A stretch of DNA of 64,000 nucleotides from Erpobdella octoculata (GCA_963978895.1 OZ022238.1:42341155-42405154), one strand, 5' to 3'; positions 12,398-26,403 are shown, numbered from the stretch's first letter. Numbers and translations: made by a program. Notes: generated from the sequence alone by a model not told the origin.

Positions 12398-13352
12398 CTG
12401 TAAAAGTTAAAAAAAAACAGGTTAAAAATTTTCATACCATGAATATACATCAAACCCCTAAGATTTATATTAAGTTTATTATTATTATGAAAAGCAGTGT
12501 TTGTGTTTATTCATCCATTTATGTTTGATTCAGTGGCATAACTAATGTGGGAGCAGCCAATAATAACAGCTAGTCCAACAGGGTAGTTAGTAGTTAATAA
12601 ATTGTCATAATCATTAAGGGATTTGTAGCTACCAACTGTGAAATAGTTTAAACTCAAGTGGTTGATAGTAAAACATTTCTAATGACTCTTCAGTTTCTTG
12701 GCACTTTTCACAAAAATCTAAAAACAGCCTCCATTCCTTCCAGGACATGGCCTGGACCCTAGATCAGCCACTGATGTAATATGAATCAAATCAAAACAAC
12801 GTAAGTTTTTCTGAACAATTTTATGAGAGAATAACTTAAGCTGAAGTGAAATTACCAGTTACTATGTTGTGCTATCTTTAAAATTAAAAGTTTGAGTTGT
12901 GGTACACTAATAATTACGAATATAATAATTATTGCATCAATGTTGCAACAACATCTTCATACCAATCAATGACTGATAAGATAAGAAAGAATAATAATAA
13001 TAATAAACAATACTTAGTAATGAATTACAACTCAAACTTTTTCACTTTTAGAAAAAAATATATATTCACCCATATTTTAAATCATCCAAAAAAACTTCTA
13101 TTTTTTCCGAAAAAGTTGTTTCCGACATTCCGTAAAAATCCAACGCTGACGAAACACTGGCCACAATTTACTTTATTTTATCAATTTACAAACAGAAAGT
13201 AAATAGGTCGATAATATGAAATGGCCGAGCCATAGATATGTAAGGGTGATAAACACAGACTCGTATCTATGCTATTATGCTATTAACCTATTAACCGTAT
13301 TAACCATGTTATTCACCTTATCTATGCTATTAACACAGACATTTTTTGTTTT
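12398..13352. other. Non-coding stretch, probably EIF2B2 5' intron or flank
   Basis: No exon matching the eIF2B beta N-terminus was recognised. The plus-strand 101-codon frame at 12897-13202 is low-complexity (N/Y/K/F-rich) and looks like chance. Around 13255-13330 there is a degenerate 'tatgctattaacc' direct repeat. Confidence 0.4.
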
Positions 13353-13552
13353 TTTTTACCAATGCTTTTATTAACTCGTCGGCTCTGTTTCTCTGTCTGT
13401 TTCTCTGTTTCAAATCTTGCAATCAATTTTTGAGTCACTTCCTGATGATAGATTTTTTTCAAATTTTGCATACATGCTCAAGATAGAAGACAATGCAATA
13501 TTCAATTATTAGTTTTACAATAAGTCAATTAATTTAGTTAATTTTCTTGAGG

Positions 13553-13594
<42 letters not shown>

Positions 13595-13707
13595 TATTAT
13601 ATTTTTTATTTAGGAATTTAATATAAAATAAAAGAGTAATATAAGAAAAAATTGATTGCAAAATTTGTGTCTTAATTACATATAAGAGCATTGGTTTTAA
13701 AAATTCG
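13353..13707. mobile_element. MITE copy 1 with inner TA repeat
   Basis: The left end has ACCAATGCTTTTATTAAC and the right end has AAGAGCATTGGTTTTAAAA, so the termini are roughly inverted. The interior contains gtcggctctgtttctctg, a TA microsatellite (13556-13590) and aagagtaatataagaaaaaa. The same sequence recurs at 16675-17156 with near identity. It has no coding capacity. Confidence 0.7.
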
Positions 13708-13904
13708 TTTTTAATTTACTTGTTTAATTAAGGCTTTTCGGGTTAAATCATGACAAATAGAAAAATATATCCAAAGTATGTATAGAACATATAGAGAGAC
13801 ATGTTTTAAAATTTATTTTACCAGATAGCCAGTGAAGTTGACACAAAGTTGAGGTAATGTGATCTCGTGGACAAATCTAGCGGTCACATGGAATAAAAAA
13901 GTAA

Positions 13905-14615
13905 GGACAGGGACTTAGATTGAGGCAGGCAGGGGGAATCTGCCCCCCTGATTTCCAAAATTTGAAATTTTTTAACTTTAACCTACCTAGTGGAGATTCT
14001 ATGCGTATTGGAATCCTTCTATCATGTGTAGACAATTATGCCCCTCCCCCGATTTCCAAAATTTAATTTTTTTACCTGAGTTTACTATATAATTTGTTAG
14101 TTAACGTCGTGATGATTCATGCGTATTGGAATCCTGTTTGCGTGTGTAGACAATTTTATATCTGAGCTCGATGGTGGATTTAGTAACTGCTGAGTAATAA
14201 ATTGCGTATCAGCGTTGATCTAAAGTTTAGCTGTTTTCTGTGCCAAAACACAAGCAGCGAACTCGTGGAATTTATTACCCTACTGAAAAGACTTTCTACA
14301 ATTAGGTAGTGTTTACCTCATTAGACCAAAATTATGGAACATTTTACCAGATGACATTAGATTATCTTCAGTTCACATTTTTAAAATTCTTGTCAAGAAA
14401 TTTATTTGTGAACATAATTTACAATCGTTTCTGTGAAAAACTGAGCATTGTGTTTATATTTGATTTGTGTGTGTGTGATTTTTGTTTCTTTTTGTGAAGG
14501 GTGGCTACACTACAAGCATTGCTTATTAGTAGTCTCCCTGTTGACATTTCATTTCATTATGCAGATATGTTGACAAATAAACAAATAAAATAAAATAAAT
14601 AAAAAAGAAATAATC
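13905..14615 (+). mobile_element. Degenerate LINE fragment with A-rich tail
   Basis: The left part (CAGGGACTTAGATTGAG...) is related to the element at 4912 and contains an inner direct repeat (gcgtattggaatcc with gtgtagacaatt, twice). A plus-strand frame at about 14305-14400 reads RPKLWNILPDDIRL then FKILVKKFI, the characteristic end of a LINE reverse-transcriptase ORF. The tail is aaataaacaaataaaataaa, as in non-LTR elements. Confidence 0.65.
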
Positions 14616-15302
14616 TGGTTTAACAAGCTCTATTTAAGAAATACTATTTGTTATGCACTTTAGTTTCCAATAATAGCTGATGACAGGTAGTACTTTTTCC
14701 AAAACTTTTCTTAAAACTCTTCCATATTAATTTTTTCATTTTTTTTGTGGAAAATCCTTGGAGGCCGTTTCCTTCCTGCCTCCCCAAATAACGCCCATAG
14801 ACACCTGGTTTATCTTCAAGAGTATACGTTTATGTGCAAAATTTGAAGTCAAATGATCAATGGGAAGTGGTCAAAAAATCGATTACAAGATTTTTACCAC
14901 ACAAACAAACAAACATCAGGCGAAACTAATAGAAGCGTGGTAATAATAGGTATGGGTATATTATTTACATACAATATGTAAAGTAAAAAAGTTTTGTAGT
15001 CTGGGCTCGATAATATTCCATTCTCACGTTAACTAGACTCTATAGAGATAGAGAGTGAGAGCAATTCAGGTACCTATATATAGAGCTCTGAGAGCAATGC
15101 TTCTGTCTCAGCATTCTATGTTTAGTTGTAGGTATAAGTAGGAGAAAATGTTAGCAAGAATTTATTCAGAAGACACTTTTCAAGTGTGAAACAGCACTTT
15201 CAATTTTTTTTTAAGCCTTGACCCTAAAAAAAATTCGCTTCAGGAACGCTCTCGTTGATATTAAAAAAAAAACGACCCGTCCAAGAAGGTTTTCCGGTGG
15301 AA
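14616..15302. other. Upstream region of QSOX
   Basis: No coding sequence is seen. A 25-bp run of alternating 'agagatagagagtgagagc' lies at 15048-15065. The QSOX promoter and 5' UTR should be here, but no TATA box or initiator can be assigned with confidence. Confidence 0.35.
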
Positions 15303-16518
15303 ATGGTCAAGCTTCAATCAACCATCGTTCTGCTTATATACACCGTATCCCATATTCTTTGTTTTAATGAAGATGATGGAGTGGTGAAGCTAAAGGAGGG
15401 GAATTTTTATGACGTAGTTGGATCAACTAACAAGCTTTGGATCATTAAATTTTATGTCCATTACTGTGGCGCATGCATCAGGTTCCAACCTACTTTCTCG
15501 GCCTTTTCTAAAAGCATCAGAGGTTTGATTAGTTATTTTTTTTAATAGTCTTATTAATTGCGATTTATATACCTATACTATAAAATTATAAAACAATTAG
15601 ACAAGGAGATGAGGCTGTCCGTAAACGATGTCAAGCATTTTTTAAAAGTTTACATCTGAAATCTGAAATGATGTCGCAATATTAATATTTTACAATTAAA
15701 AAAATAGAATGTTGCAAGAATGGCTGCATTAAGCTATCTTAGTGAAATAGATCTATAATTCTACAAACAATAACATTTAATATTAAAATTTTAAACATTT
15801 TTCTGTGATGGAAATATTATTGGGCCCTTGTTGTCACACATCACACATTTTCCAGTTTCCATTTTTCCAGAGTTGTGTAAGGTCATTTGTGGACAGTCTC
15901 ATTATTTTTAAAAAGCACACTTATAAAATTATAAGTCTAATAATTGTTAAATTAATCTGTAATACTTTTTAACTTTGGCTTTAAAAAATGTAGCAGTAAA
16001 AGACGTTTTTTTGTTAATTGAATACTTTTCAGGGTGGAATTCCATCATTGGTGTTGGTGAAGTTTCATGTGGTGAAGATGCAAGTCTATGTTTGGCTCTG
16101 AGTGAAAAAAATGTTCCCACAGTAAAGGTGAAGTTCAACAGAGATATTGGGTGTAATTTTAACCAAAGTTTTAGTAAACCTATTTATTGTGGTTTTTAAG
16201 GTTTTATTGCAATATTTACATAACATTGCATTACATTATTTGAAATAAAAATATTGAATTTTATGAGCACTAATACTGAAAGTAAAAATTATAAATGCTA
16301 GAAACTTTGTTCATGTTTTTTCATTTGTATTAGCTGTTAACTTATATCTTTAAAGTATTATATTTTTATGATTATTTTAAATATTGTTGCTCTAATGATA
16401 TCCACATTTATTTACATCAAATAAATAAGTATATTAATTAATTGATCATTCGCCTTGCCTGTATAGCATTGCATCATCACATCACATCTGTGCAATTCAT
16501 GTAAGTTTACACACACAC

Positions 16519-16607
<89 letters not shown>

Positions 16608-16875
16608 GTCAAAACATGATGGTTTTTTTTAAATTTCAATATTTATTATTTTATTTTACGATTGCAGCGCCACCTTTTTTACCAATGCTTTTATTAACTC
16701 GTCGGCTCTGTTTCTCTGTCTGTTTCTCTGTTTCAAATCTTGCAATCAATTTTTGAGTCACTTCCTGATGATAGATTTTTTTCAAATTTTGCATACATGC
16801 TCAAGATAGAAGACAATGCAATATTCAATTATTAGTTTTACAATAAGTCAATTAATTTAGTTAATTTTCTTGAGG

Positions 16876-16925
<50 letters not shown>

Positions 16926-18889
16926 TATTATATTTATTTGTTGTATATTGCGACTTTAATATAAAATAAAAGAGTAATATAAGAAAAAATTGATTGCAAA
17001 ATTTTTGTTTATGAGCTTAATGGAAATCGCAATGCTCTTCGAACCATATTACGCCAGGCCAGACTTTAATATAAAATAAAAGAGTAATATAAGAAAAAAT
17101 TGATTGCAAAATTTGTGTCTTAATTACATATAAGAGCATTGGTTTTAAAAATTCGTTTTTAATTTACTTGTTTATCTTTTAGGCTGACAGTGTACAATTG
17201 CGATATAACTTTTAATATTAAATAAATTATTATTAAATAATATTTACCTTACTTAAATTATATAAAAAAATTATTTATATAATTATATATTAATGTTATA
17301 AATAAATTAATTTACCATAGATAGCAGATCGTCACACAAAAACGTCTTACACAGACATGGGCTATTATATATATTTATATTAATATATATATATATATAT
17401 ATATGATACACTCTCTTATAAATTACAATAAACAGATTTAAATAAAAGCATCAACTATGAAATTCACAAACAATTCAATTTTATTTGGATTATAGATAAA
17501 TCAATTCAGATTTTCAGTCACTGGTGATATGTTGTTTAACTCAACAGCATGGTTTTCCACATAATTAGTAAAATAATTAAATATTCAATATTTTTAAGCT
17601 GTATGCCAAATTTTAATTACTTTTCCTCACAGCTATATGTGCCACATTCTAGTAAAGGTTCACCAAAAGTTATTACTTTAACTGTTGGCGTGGTATCACT
17701 GGAAGATCTCATCAAATCTTGTCTCGATGAATTGAACAAACTTTCACCTTCAAAACAGGGATATCTTTTGCCAGTTTTGAAACCTATCAGGTGCTCCACT
17801 TTATGTTAATCTGCATTTTTTCAATGAATTGAGTTGTATATGAATCTATCAGGAATGAAATAATTTATTGTTTATTTTTTGCTTGACACTCTGAGAATTT
17901 TGTCTCTAGATTGTGAGCGGTGGGGTTTCAGAAATGCAGAATAATTCATGCAATGATGATTTATGGACTGTAATTATATAAATACATTTATAATCAAGTG
18001 AACAAGAAAAGAGAATCAGAATTAAATAAAATTTTTATTTGTTAACAAATAATAATAAAATATTAAACAAATGTATGTATGTATGTAAATGTAAATTTAT
18101 AATGCGCTTTTTTTAAAAAGTCACAAAAGCGCGTCGCGTCAAATCATAAATTTAAGAATAAAGTTCTGTCTTAAGCAGCTTCCTGAAAACAACTCAGAGA
18201 AAATTCAGTTGTGTACGTTTAGAAGATTAAGATTTTAGAAGATTGAATTTAAATTTAAACTTATGCCGATCTTACTCAGATGCATAAACATTTGTATCGT
18301 CAACTAAAAAGAAATCGGATAGTGTTTTAAAGTGATATTTTTTGGCCTTTATTAAAATATCTTATTTGAGTATAGAAATACATTAATAATCATAATTAAT
18401 AACTGCAAAACTTGTGATTAGCATATTATCAGCATTTTTGCTCTGAGATATAATATTCATTATGTTAATGAAACTTCACTGACAGCAACTTAGAGGACGT
18501 TATTGGGCATAAAACAAAGTCGATGTTTTTAATCGTTGAAGATGAAAACGCCAGAAAAGATCGCATCGGAGAACTTGTGAGATTGTTTTTTTGTTTTATT
18601 TATTATCATTATTTTTTTATAATTTATTTTTAAAATTGTGCTTTTTTTGTTATTATTTATTTCTGTTTTGGAATTATTGTTTTAGATTTACTGTTATTAT
18701 GAAATTATTGCTAATATTCTCTCAGATTTGGCAACAACTTAAACATTATATTCAATAGAATAGTGCTAAAGTTTATATATATATTATATATATATTATAT
18801 ATATATATATATATTTATTATATTATATATATATATATTTATTATATTATATATATATATATATTTATTATAATATATATATTTATTAT

Positions 18890-18968
<79 letters not shown>

Positions 18969-21900
18969 GTATATGCGTGTGTGTGTGTGCAAGACTCTCT
19001 TTTTGATTAGGTGTTTCACCAAAGGAGTGTTGTATTGTATTGTATTTTGACAAATGAGAACGATGCATAACATTTTTTTTCAAATTACTTATTTTAATTT
19101 GTTCAATTTGTTATATACTCGACTAATCTGACATGTTGCAACAAATTTACACATCTGAAGAAAAGTGGCAGGCTTACAGTGTTAAGCAATCTTGTCAAGT
19201 TAAAAGGTGGTAAGAAAATACCATCATTGTTGTTGTTTCATGTCAGTTTTGAGATGCTACAACTGAACGAGCTGATGAACTGAATAAACAACTCTGTTTG
19301 ATGTTGTGCTGCTCATTTTTAATATTATATTATCTTAGGTCTAGTATTTCAATTCAACTGAGAGAAATTAAATTTCTTAGACTCTTATATTAAGATTTTA
19401 TATTCAGCTATAATAATATTGTGTATAAAATTTTTGTTCTAGTATTCAGGATCATTTCAGAGCCTGTTTTCAATCACTTTTTTTTATTTCAAATCGAAGG
19501 TGATACTGGACAATGCAAAATATCTTTCCGCAATTATGGTTTACAGGACGACACTGGAAGATGCATCCAAGAATATGGATGTTTTTGAGACAGGATTGTT
19601 TGAGTTGACACCTGATAGAAAACGTCTTTCTAATACCCATACGTGAGTTTTGAGTTTACGATTTTATGCATGCTGTTTTGATTTACATATGCGTGTACAG
19701 TTATGAATAATAAGTGGTTCTGTGTACGGTTATGAATAACAGGCTCTCTGCATACAGTTATCAACAGCTTGTAAGCAAAAAATATAACTGAATAAATAAA
19801 AATTAATGAACTTCAACGTTAGGAAATGCAAGTTCTATTTGCACCCACAAGTTTGTTATCTTTAAAATGAATCAGTATATTTTTTTTAACAAACCTTAAT
19901 TATTTAGAGAAATGATTTTTTTTCATCACATGCTGATCCCTCCATGTCGTTATTTATCTGCCTTTGTCTGGCAGACATGTTTTGTTTTTTTGTAAATGAT
20001 TTATTTATTTACTTTGCTGGTCTTCCTTCTTTCATTTTTGACTCCTACCATTTCCTTCCACTTTACATATTTTTTTCTCATTTTATATTTGTCAATAACT
20101 TTTTATTGTTTTTTTAAATTTTTAAATTTTTAAATTTTCTTTTTTAAACTCTTTCCTTATTTCACTTTGTCTACACTTTTTTTCTTTTTCTTTTTTTCGT
20201 TCTTCAACTCATTACTAGGCTCAACAATTCATGCATCTCCAAGAACTGTCGGAAATATCTGTGTGTTTAATATTTTTGGTTTCATTTAGAGTTTTAGCGT
20301 TATTATGCCCACTTTTTCGTTCAAAAATTCCGACAACCTGCCGTTACTTTCAAAAAAATGAATTCAGAAAAAAAAAATAATGAGATGCTACTCGATATAA
20401 AAAAGAATAAAAACATTCTCGTAAAAAATTCAGTTGCTGTTGGAAGATGTTCTGAGAAAAGGTCGGCAGTTTTGAGACCGCCTCCACTGCTTTGTAGGTG
20501 GTTTCTTCTGGCTGTGTCTATAATTATTGTTTTATTTTAAAATATTTAAAAAAAATTAATTAAATATATGAATATACTTTTGGCCACACTTGTACCAAAA
20601 TGCAATTCACGTTTTGTTTTGAATTTATTTATCAAAAATATTTCTTTATCTATCTTTCTTATTTAATTTGTAAAAGTTTTTTTATTACCTTCACTTGTCG
20701 TCTGATGTCTGTTTAAGCAGAATCGTGTAATAAAATTTTTTACCAGCTTTCGGACTAGTTAAAAAGGTCTGAAACTTTCAGCATAAACATAAAATAAATG
20801 ACAACACATTATTTAATAAGAAAAAAATATTTTGAAAGAAGATTGTCTTTAAAATATTATTTTTTTATACCTTGTTGAAGTTTATTTCTGTTTTATTATT
20901 TAAAGCTGTGTGATGAAAATAGCTTCTAAAAAATTAAACTTTTTATAACAGTTGAGTCAATTTAATTGAAAACCATTATTTTGATGGAGGGATATATGAT
21001 TATAAATGTTCATGGATATTTGTTCACTAGTTGAACGACAAGGTGTTTTTGATTTATCTTAAAGCTCTTATCTTAATGGTCTGACTGTTTTTTTTTTAAA
21101 CCACTTGAGGTTGTCTATAAAAATATCTGTTTATCAGGGAGCTTCAAAGAGTTTCCATCAACAAGAAATTAGCTAGTTATACAGGCCGTCCCTCTATTTC
21201 CGGATCTTTCGATGATAACTACGTTGTTAGTCATCTGCCTCCTGTCGTTCCCATGGTGACTGATGACACATATGTGTACAGGTATGCTGTTATGTTACCT
21301 GTTAAAATTGTCGGTGGTGATCGTAAGTCGTAATTTATTGCATTTGCGTTGTCTTTTCAATCAATGTTTCTGTCATTCTGAAAGTGACTGACGACATGTA
21401 TGTTTGCAGGTTTGTATAAATTTTTTTAAAGGTTATCTTTTAACGTTTACAGTGGTGATTGTGAGTTGTTATATCATTCCATTTGTATTATTGTGAGTTG
21501 TTATTCATTCCATTTCTATTATTCTTCAACCAATCAAATGGATATTTTTATAGAGCATCTCCTACAAAATCTCGATATAACTGGTCTTTCACATGTCCCA
21601 CGGAGAAATGATTTTACCTGTTAATGTTCTGATAACACGGGCTGCACAAGCGAGTGGGTTGGAGTTGAACCACGAACCTTTGTCATTCAAGTCTTTTGAC
21701 TTAGTTCATTACTTCATTACTTAAAATATTGGCCATTACTTCAAAGGGGGGTGCTAGAATATCTAGCACCCCCCTTTGAAGTAATGGCCAATATTTTAAG
21801 TATGTGCAAAAACGTATGCAATTCAAGCTGTGTACATTGGTTCTTAAGTCCACCCAAGGAGCAGCACCCTTTTATTTATCGTGGTTGTGCACCAATGTTT

Positions 21901-24900
21901 CTAGCCTCGAGTCACGGTCCCGACTTCATTCTGCTACTCACGGACATTTGGTGTTCCCTGCTACAAGGACTCCCCTAGGATGCAGAGGATTCTTTTACTC
22001 TGGACCCACTGCCTGGAATACTCCAACCCCCCAGCCTTCCAGCCCTACTGACCCAGCAATATTTATCTCCTCCTTCAAGAAGTGATTGAAAGTGTTCCTT
22101 TTTGGCTCATGATTGAGTGCATAGGGCATCTGTGAAGCTTTTGTTTGAACAATTACAATTTCAATTACTATACTCAGAACTAAGTACTTGTGCCAGTGTA
22201 TTTCTATTTATTTATTTCATGGAAATATCATCACTACCACCAACATCATTGATATCAGCACTAACATGCGTGGCTCATCTTATTATCATTAATTTAATTA
22301 TTTTCATCATAATCATTACTGCCATCATCTTTGTCATTCTTACTCAACCACATTCATGACAATAAATCTTTATAGACTTTGTATACATTGTAATGCTTGT
22401 TTAGTCTTTCTTCTAATTACTTTAATTGTTTGTTTTCTAACCATGAATAAGCTCTGTTGCTGTTTTGATACAGCTAGAAATAAAGTGCTACTACATTCAT
22501 TCTAGCTACAGAATAAATGTAATATTTATTTTATATCAGTCTATGAAGGACAGACAGGCTTTACCTAACAATTTTAAAGGAATGCAAATTATCATCCAGC
22601 ATGACAAATGCATCTCCTCAATTTGTCGCCTTCTTGTTAATGTTATTGTTCGTTTATTAATTTTGATTGTGTTAATTTATAGCATCACACACTTGCAGAT
22701 TTATTCTATTTTATTTTGTTTAGATTTCAAAGTAGGGCGGAATACATACATCTCGTGTGCAGTCACAATTTTTTTCTATGTCCTGTGAACTTTTTCAGAA
22801 ATTTATTTACTACCTCTTTTTTAAGGATTTTTTTTTACATTTTTGTTTTAGCACAATAAACTGTTAATATACTAATGAGCTTCTACTTCTGTATTGTAGG
22901 AAGGCTCACGGCCTTTACATGGCTGATCTTATCACAAATCTGAGGTATTCTCTCATGACCGAAGTACCCAGTGTTTCCAGAATCGATAAAGATGCTCACG
23001 AAGCTCTTAAGAATTACATACACATCTTAATATTGGTAATTACATGATGTTGATAATGATGATGATGATGATGAAGATCGGGGTGGTTATGATGATGATC
23101 AAACCCGCATTTTGTTGTGTTTCCTAAATGTAGTTTGATTGACATATGTTGCCCTGTTTAATAATAATAATTATAATTATAATAATAATCTTGATTATGA
23201 TATTAGTTTTTAATTTTGAAGTATTATAAGGTACTTTTAGTGTTGCAGTATTTTCTCCAGTTTCATATTGCTTTGCTTAAGAACAGGTGTTAGTCTCACC
23301 TATTTGTTTGCTTAGTCAAATAAGCACATGCTGACGTGCATGTAATACATGTTGTACATACATATATATGCAAGGGCTGAATTTACTTGCCAAGGGGTCT
23401 GTCCGTAGTAAAGTAAAAGAGTGGTGCCCAATCATTTAATCAAATTTATTAAATTAGTTTTTCAATTGTTTATTTCTTTTGCTCAGCATTGTTAGAGTTG
23501 CTTAACTTGGTCGTATTTGAGTGAAGTAAAAATATGCATCACTCTTGAAAATTATTAAAAAATCTCTTCTTTCCAATTTTTGAACACATTTAGTTCACAC
23601 AAAACCATTGTTTTTACAAGTATTTCAGAGTTCTATAAAATTAAATTGTAACAAGTGAAAATTTTACTTCATATACTTCAGGAAACAGTTTTAAACAACA
23701 ACAAAAATTTTCAGAAACCAAGTTATTTTTAATAATATATAAAAAGTATTGAACACAGATGTTGATTTTTATGACATCAAAGTATCTTTTTAATATAAAC
23801 CAATTTATTTATTAGTATGTCTGGTTTAAAATTAAGTCAAAAAGAGCATATATTTTTTTTCCATTTTTGCATGTGAAAGACAAGCATAACATGTGAATAT
23901 GGAAATAATAGGATGATTGAGAAGATAATAAAAGTTTCTCACTCATGGTTAAGAACAGGTGAAAAAGTTGTCAAATTGCCAATTAAAATCTTCCACAAAG
24001 AAGTGATATGTCAAAGAAAAAATAAATCAATATAATATATGATCTTATAAGTTAATACATAATTGAATTACAAAGTCTAAGTATAATAAAATATGAAAAT
24101 AAAATTTTCTGGGGAAATTAAAAATGTTAAATCAGTTCTGTCTTTATAATGAAGGTATAGGGTTTCTAAAATGCAGTGTCCATAGCATGGGTTACATCTG
24201 CTAATAGTTAAATCTAGTACTGGCAGACATACATACAGTCACACACGCACACATACACATACACACACAATTATGCATGCATGCACAGACATGCACATAT
24301 TTTTGTATGTATGTATACCTAATTATGAACCTCTTGTTTGTGTTAAACACCTTGATTTTTTTTTAAATTTTTCAACAGTACCATCCTGCTGATGCTCATG
24401 TAATGGCGTACTTGAAACTGCTTCATAATTGGCTGTTAGAACACCCTGCTCCTATCACTTCAGACCAATGGAAAAGAGCTCTCTCTTCTATTAAGGTTAC
24501 TGCAATCTATTCTGATTATATCACTGGCTTCTATAGGGTTTTCTATTGAAGTGCTTAGCACATTTTGTAATTGATAAATAGCTTCAGATCAATGGGTGTT
24601 TTTTTATTGAGTTTTATTATTCATTTAAAGAGCCATCTTTTTTATCTTAGATCCATGGCAGAAGGGTTTGTACAGTTCTTAATAATTAGAATAAAATAAA
24701 TGTTTATTGTGTTTTGTGTGTTTGATGTAAAATAGAGGTAATTAAAATTTTATATATGTGTGTGCGCCCATCGGCGAGCGAGTCGGGGGAATTTCTGGGG
24801 TTTAAACCGCCCAAACATTTTTCTCGAATTTTTTTAATGTATGAAAGCGTAATACTCTGCGTGCTTAAGTGTATATCTGGCCAAGGACGCACTCAAATAG

Positions 24901-26105
24901 GGGAAAAATCTTGGGTGCGCCACTGTGTGTGTTTTGCTGGAATAAATATTTTAAAAAATATTTTTTTACAACAAAATTAACCTTAATTTGTATTTTAATG
25001 TTTCCCAATTAACATGACTTAAAAAAAAAGTTTGATCCAGAGTCCAGAAGCTTATATTCCTATGAAAAGCTTGTATAGTGGATGTCAGAGTTCCAGAAAA
25101 TACCTCAGGGGCTATCCGTGCAGTTTGTGGATGACTTTCCATGCGCTCACCGTCAGAGCTCATCTTATAGGCGAGACGAGTTAGTTTGAACAAGTCGTAT
25201 ATATTCAATTTTTTTTTTATTCATCAATCTTTAAGATCATAAATTATAGAAAATCAATAATATATTATTTGTAAGCATATCGCAGATATTATACACGAGG
25301 GCCATGCATGAGTTTTACATTTGCATAAAATTATCTGGCTGTTGTGTGCTCAGTTTAATTTTGAAATAGATTTTATTATGAGCAATGTTATTTTGATGCT
25401 TCATATTTTTGTATGTTTCTAATAAAGCAATTATAAGATTAAATTCAAAGATTCATGTCATGTTTATTGGTTGATTGATTCATTCATTGCTGAACTTCAT
25501 CGCATATGATTTTAATCAATGTAAAGTTAACCTGTGAATAAAATTCAAAAATTGTAAATAGTTTTATAATCAACATCCAGCATTCTGGTTTGAAATTTAT
25601 TTAAATTTATTTCCTTGCTTCAGACGAAGCCAGAAAAGAAAAAGTCGGCCTGGACATATTACTGGCGATCAGAGGCTACATCAAGCACTTCTTCATGTGT
25701 AGTGAATGCAGCAATAACTTTGTACATTACTCTCAAGACTTATTGAACCAGAATGAAGGTGAAAAGTGGCCTGCAAAAAGGGCTGTCCTTGACCTATGGA
25801 GAAGACACAACCGTGTCAATGAGAAACTTCACCTGCAGCCACAAACGGAAGATCCCGATCATCCAAAAATTCAATTTCCAGCACTCCAAGATTGTCCAAC
25901 TTGCAGAAATTTTGACCCGCGCAGTGTTTTTGAATCAAACAGTACACATTGGAACGAGGAGAACGTGTTTAATTTCTTAGTGGATTATTACAAAGTTGCC
26001 GCCTCTTCGTGTGCCGATATCGGTATCAGCCATTCCACCGTTTTGCTTGCCTGTGTTTGTTTACTTGCTTGCATGTATGTCTGTATCATTCCATCAAGAA
26101 GATGA
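15303..26105 (+). CDS. QSOX: Quiescin sulfhydryl oxidase (QSOX), complete, 10 exons
   Basis: QSOX makes disulfides in secreted proteins, passing electrons from its thioredoxin CxxC through an Erv domain to FAD and oxygen, in the Golgi or outside the cell. Exons: 15303-15522, 16033-16127, 17633-17790, 18486-18576, 19500-19642, 21138-21281, 22900-23035, 24379-24495, 25041-25170, 25624-26105. They total 1,716 nt and close in frame (571 residues). Order: signal peptide (LQSTIVLLIYTVSHILCF), thioredoxin domain with CGAC in IIKFYVHYCGACIRF, a second thioredoxin-like part, helical region (YMADLITNLRYSL), and Erv domain with RGYPCSLW, proximal CSEC, HNRVNEKL and distal CPTC. A C-terminal hydrophobic segment (LLACVCLLACMYVCII) fits the membrane-bound form. 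Usual active site is CGHC; CGAC is unusual. The donor after 25170 appears to be GC rather than GT. The start is the first ATG before the signal peptide. Confidence 0.93.
16521..16604. repeat. AC/TA microsatellite in a QSOX intron
   Basis: A short acacac run (16509-16521) passes into about 80 bp of alternating TA. Alternating TIY open frames across it on the minus strand are artefacts. Confidence 0.95.
16675..17156. mobile_element. MITE copy 2 in a QSOX intron, with internal duplication
   Basis: It repeats the 13353-13707 element (ACCAATGCTTTTATTAAC left end, AAGAGCATTGGTTTTAAAA right end). Relative to copy 1 the block tttaatataaaataaaagag...attgattgcaaaattt is duplicated, separated by about 70 bp of new sequence (16998-17060). 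TA repeat tracts differ in length. It lies between QSOX exons 2 and 3. Confidence 0.7.
18776..18968. repeat. TA-rich microsatellite in a QSOX intron
   Basis: About 190 bp of TA repeats, broken by regular ttattatat interruptions in the first half and pure TA in the second, ending in a gtgtgtgtgtg run. It lies between QSOX exons 4 and 5. Confidence 0.95.
21718..21802. repeat. Near-perfect 84-bp palindrome
   Basis: Arms of about 40 bp (left arm ending GGGGGGTGCTAGA, right arm beginning TCTAGCACCCCCC) are exact inverted copies around a 3-nt centre (ATA at 21757-21759). The outer parts are TTAAAATATTGGCCATTAC and its complement. It lies in a QSOX intron directly before LINE sequence. It is not an obvious transposon, having no target duplication that I can see. 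Confidence 0.9.
21803..22125 (+). mobile_element. LINE 3' fragment in a QSOX intron
   Basis: A plus-strand frame at 21804-22085 reads RSRLHSATHGHLVFPATRT, then GPTAWNTPTP and FKK, the usual C-terminal stretch of CR1/Rex1-type reverse transcriptases. The 5' part is missing and no polymerase domain is present. It is inserted in the sense direction between QSOX exons 6 and 7. Confidence 0.65.
23036..24378. other. QSOX intron 7, no further feature
   Basis: This intron has GATGAT and TAATAA microsatellite tracts (23060-23085, 23160-23190) and CACA/TATG runs (24235-24320). I recognise no transposon domain or RNA gene. Confidence 0.5.
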
Positions 26106-26403
26106 ATTTTACTTTGGCATTCATATTTCTACCTCTTTGTTAATTTAATGGAGCTCGTTTTCAGCATGTGTTTGTTTTGTTTTTACGAATGCTTTTTATC
26201 AAATTTGTCTTGCTGTCGTTCATTACAACATTTGTTTTACTAACAAAAAATGAAAAACACAAAGCATGTTTAGCATTTTTCCTACTCACATGACTGCTCT
26301 TTATTTTCTTAATGCGTTTTTAAGCAAAAAATGTTAATAAATTACAAATCTTTTTTGAGAAAAATAATGTTAATTTGTTATTTGTTTCATTATTTTTTTT
26401 AAG

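Noticed and set aside
12897..13202. 101-codon ORF as a gene or EIF2B2 first exon
   Set aside because: It is on the opposite strand to EIF2B2, low in complexity and AT-driven, with no family resemblance.
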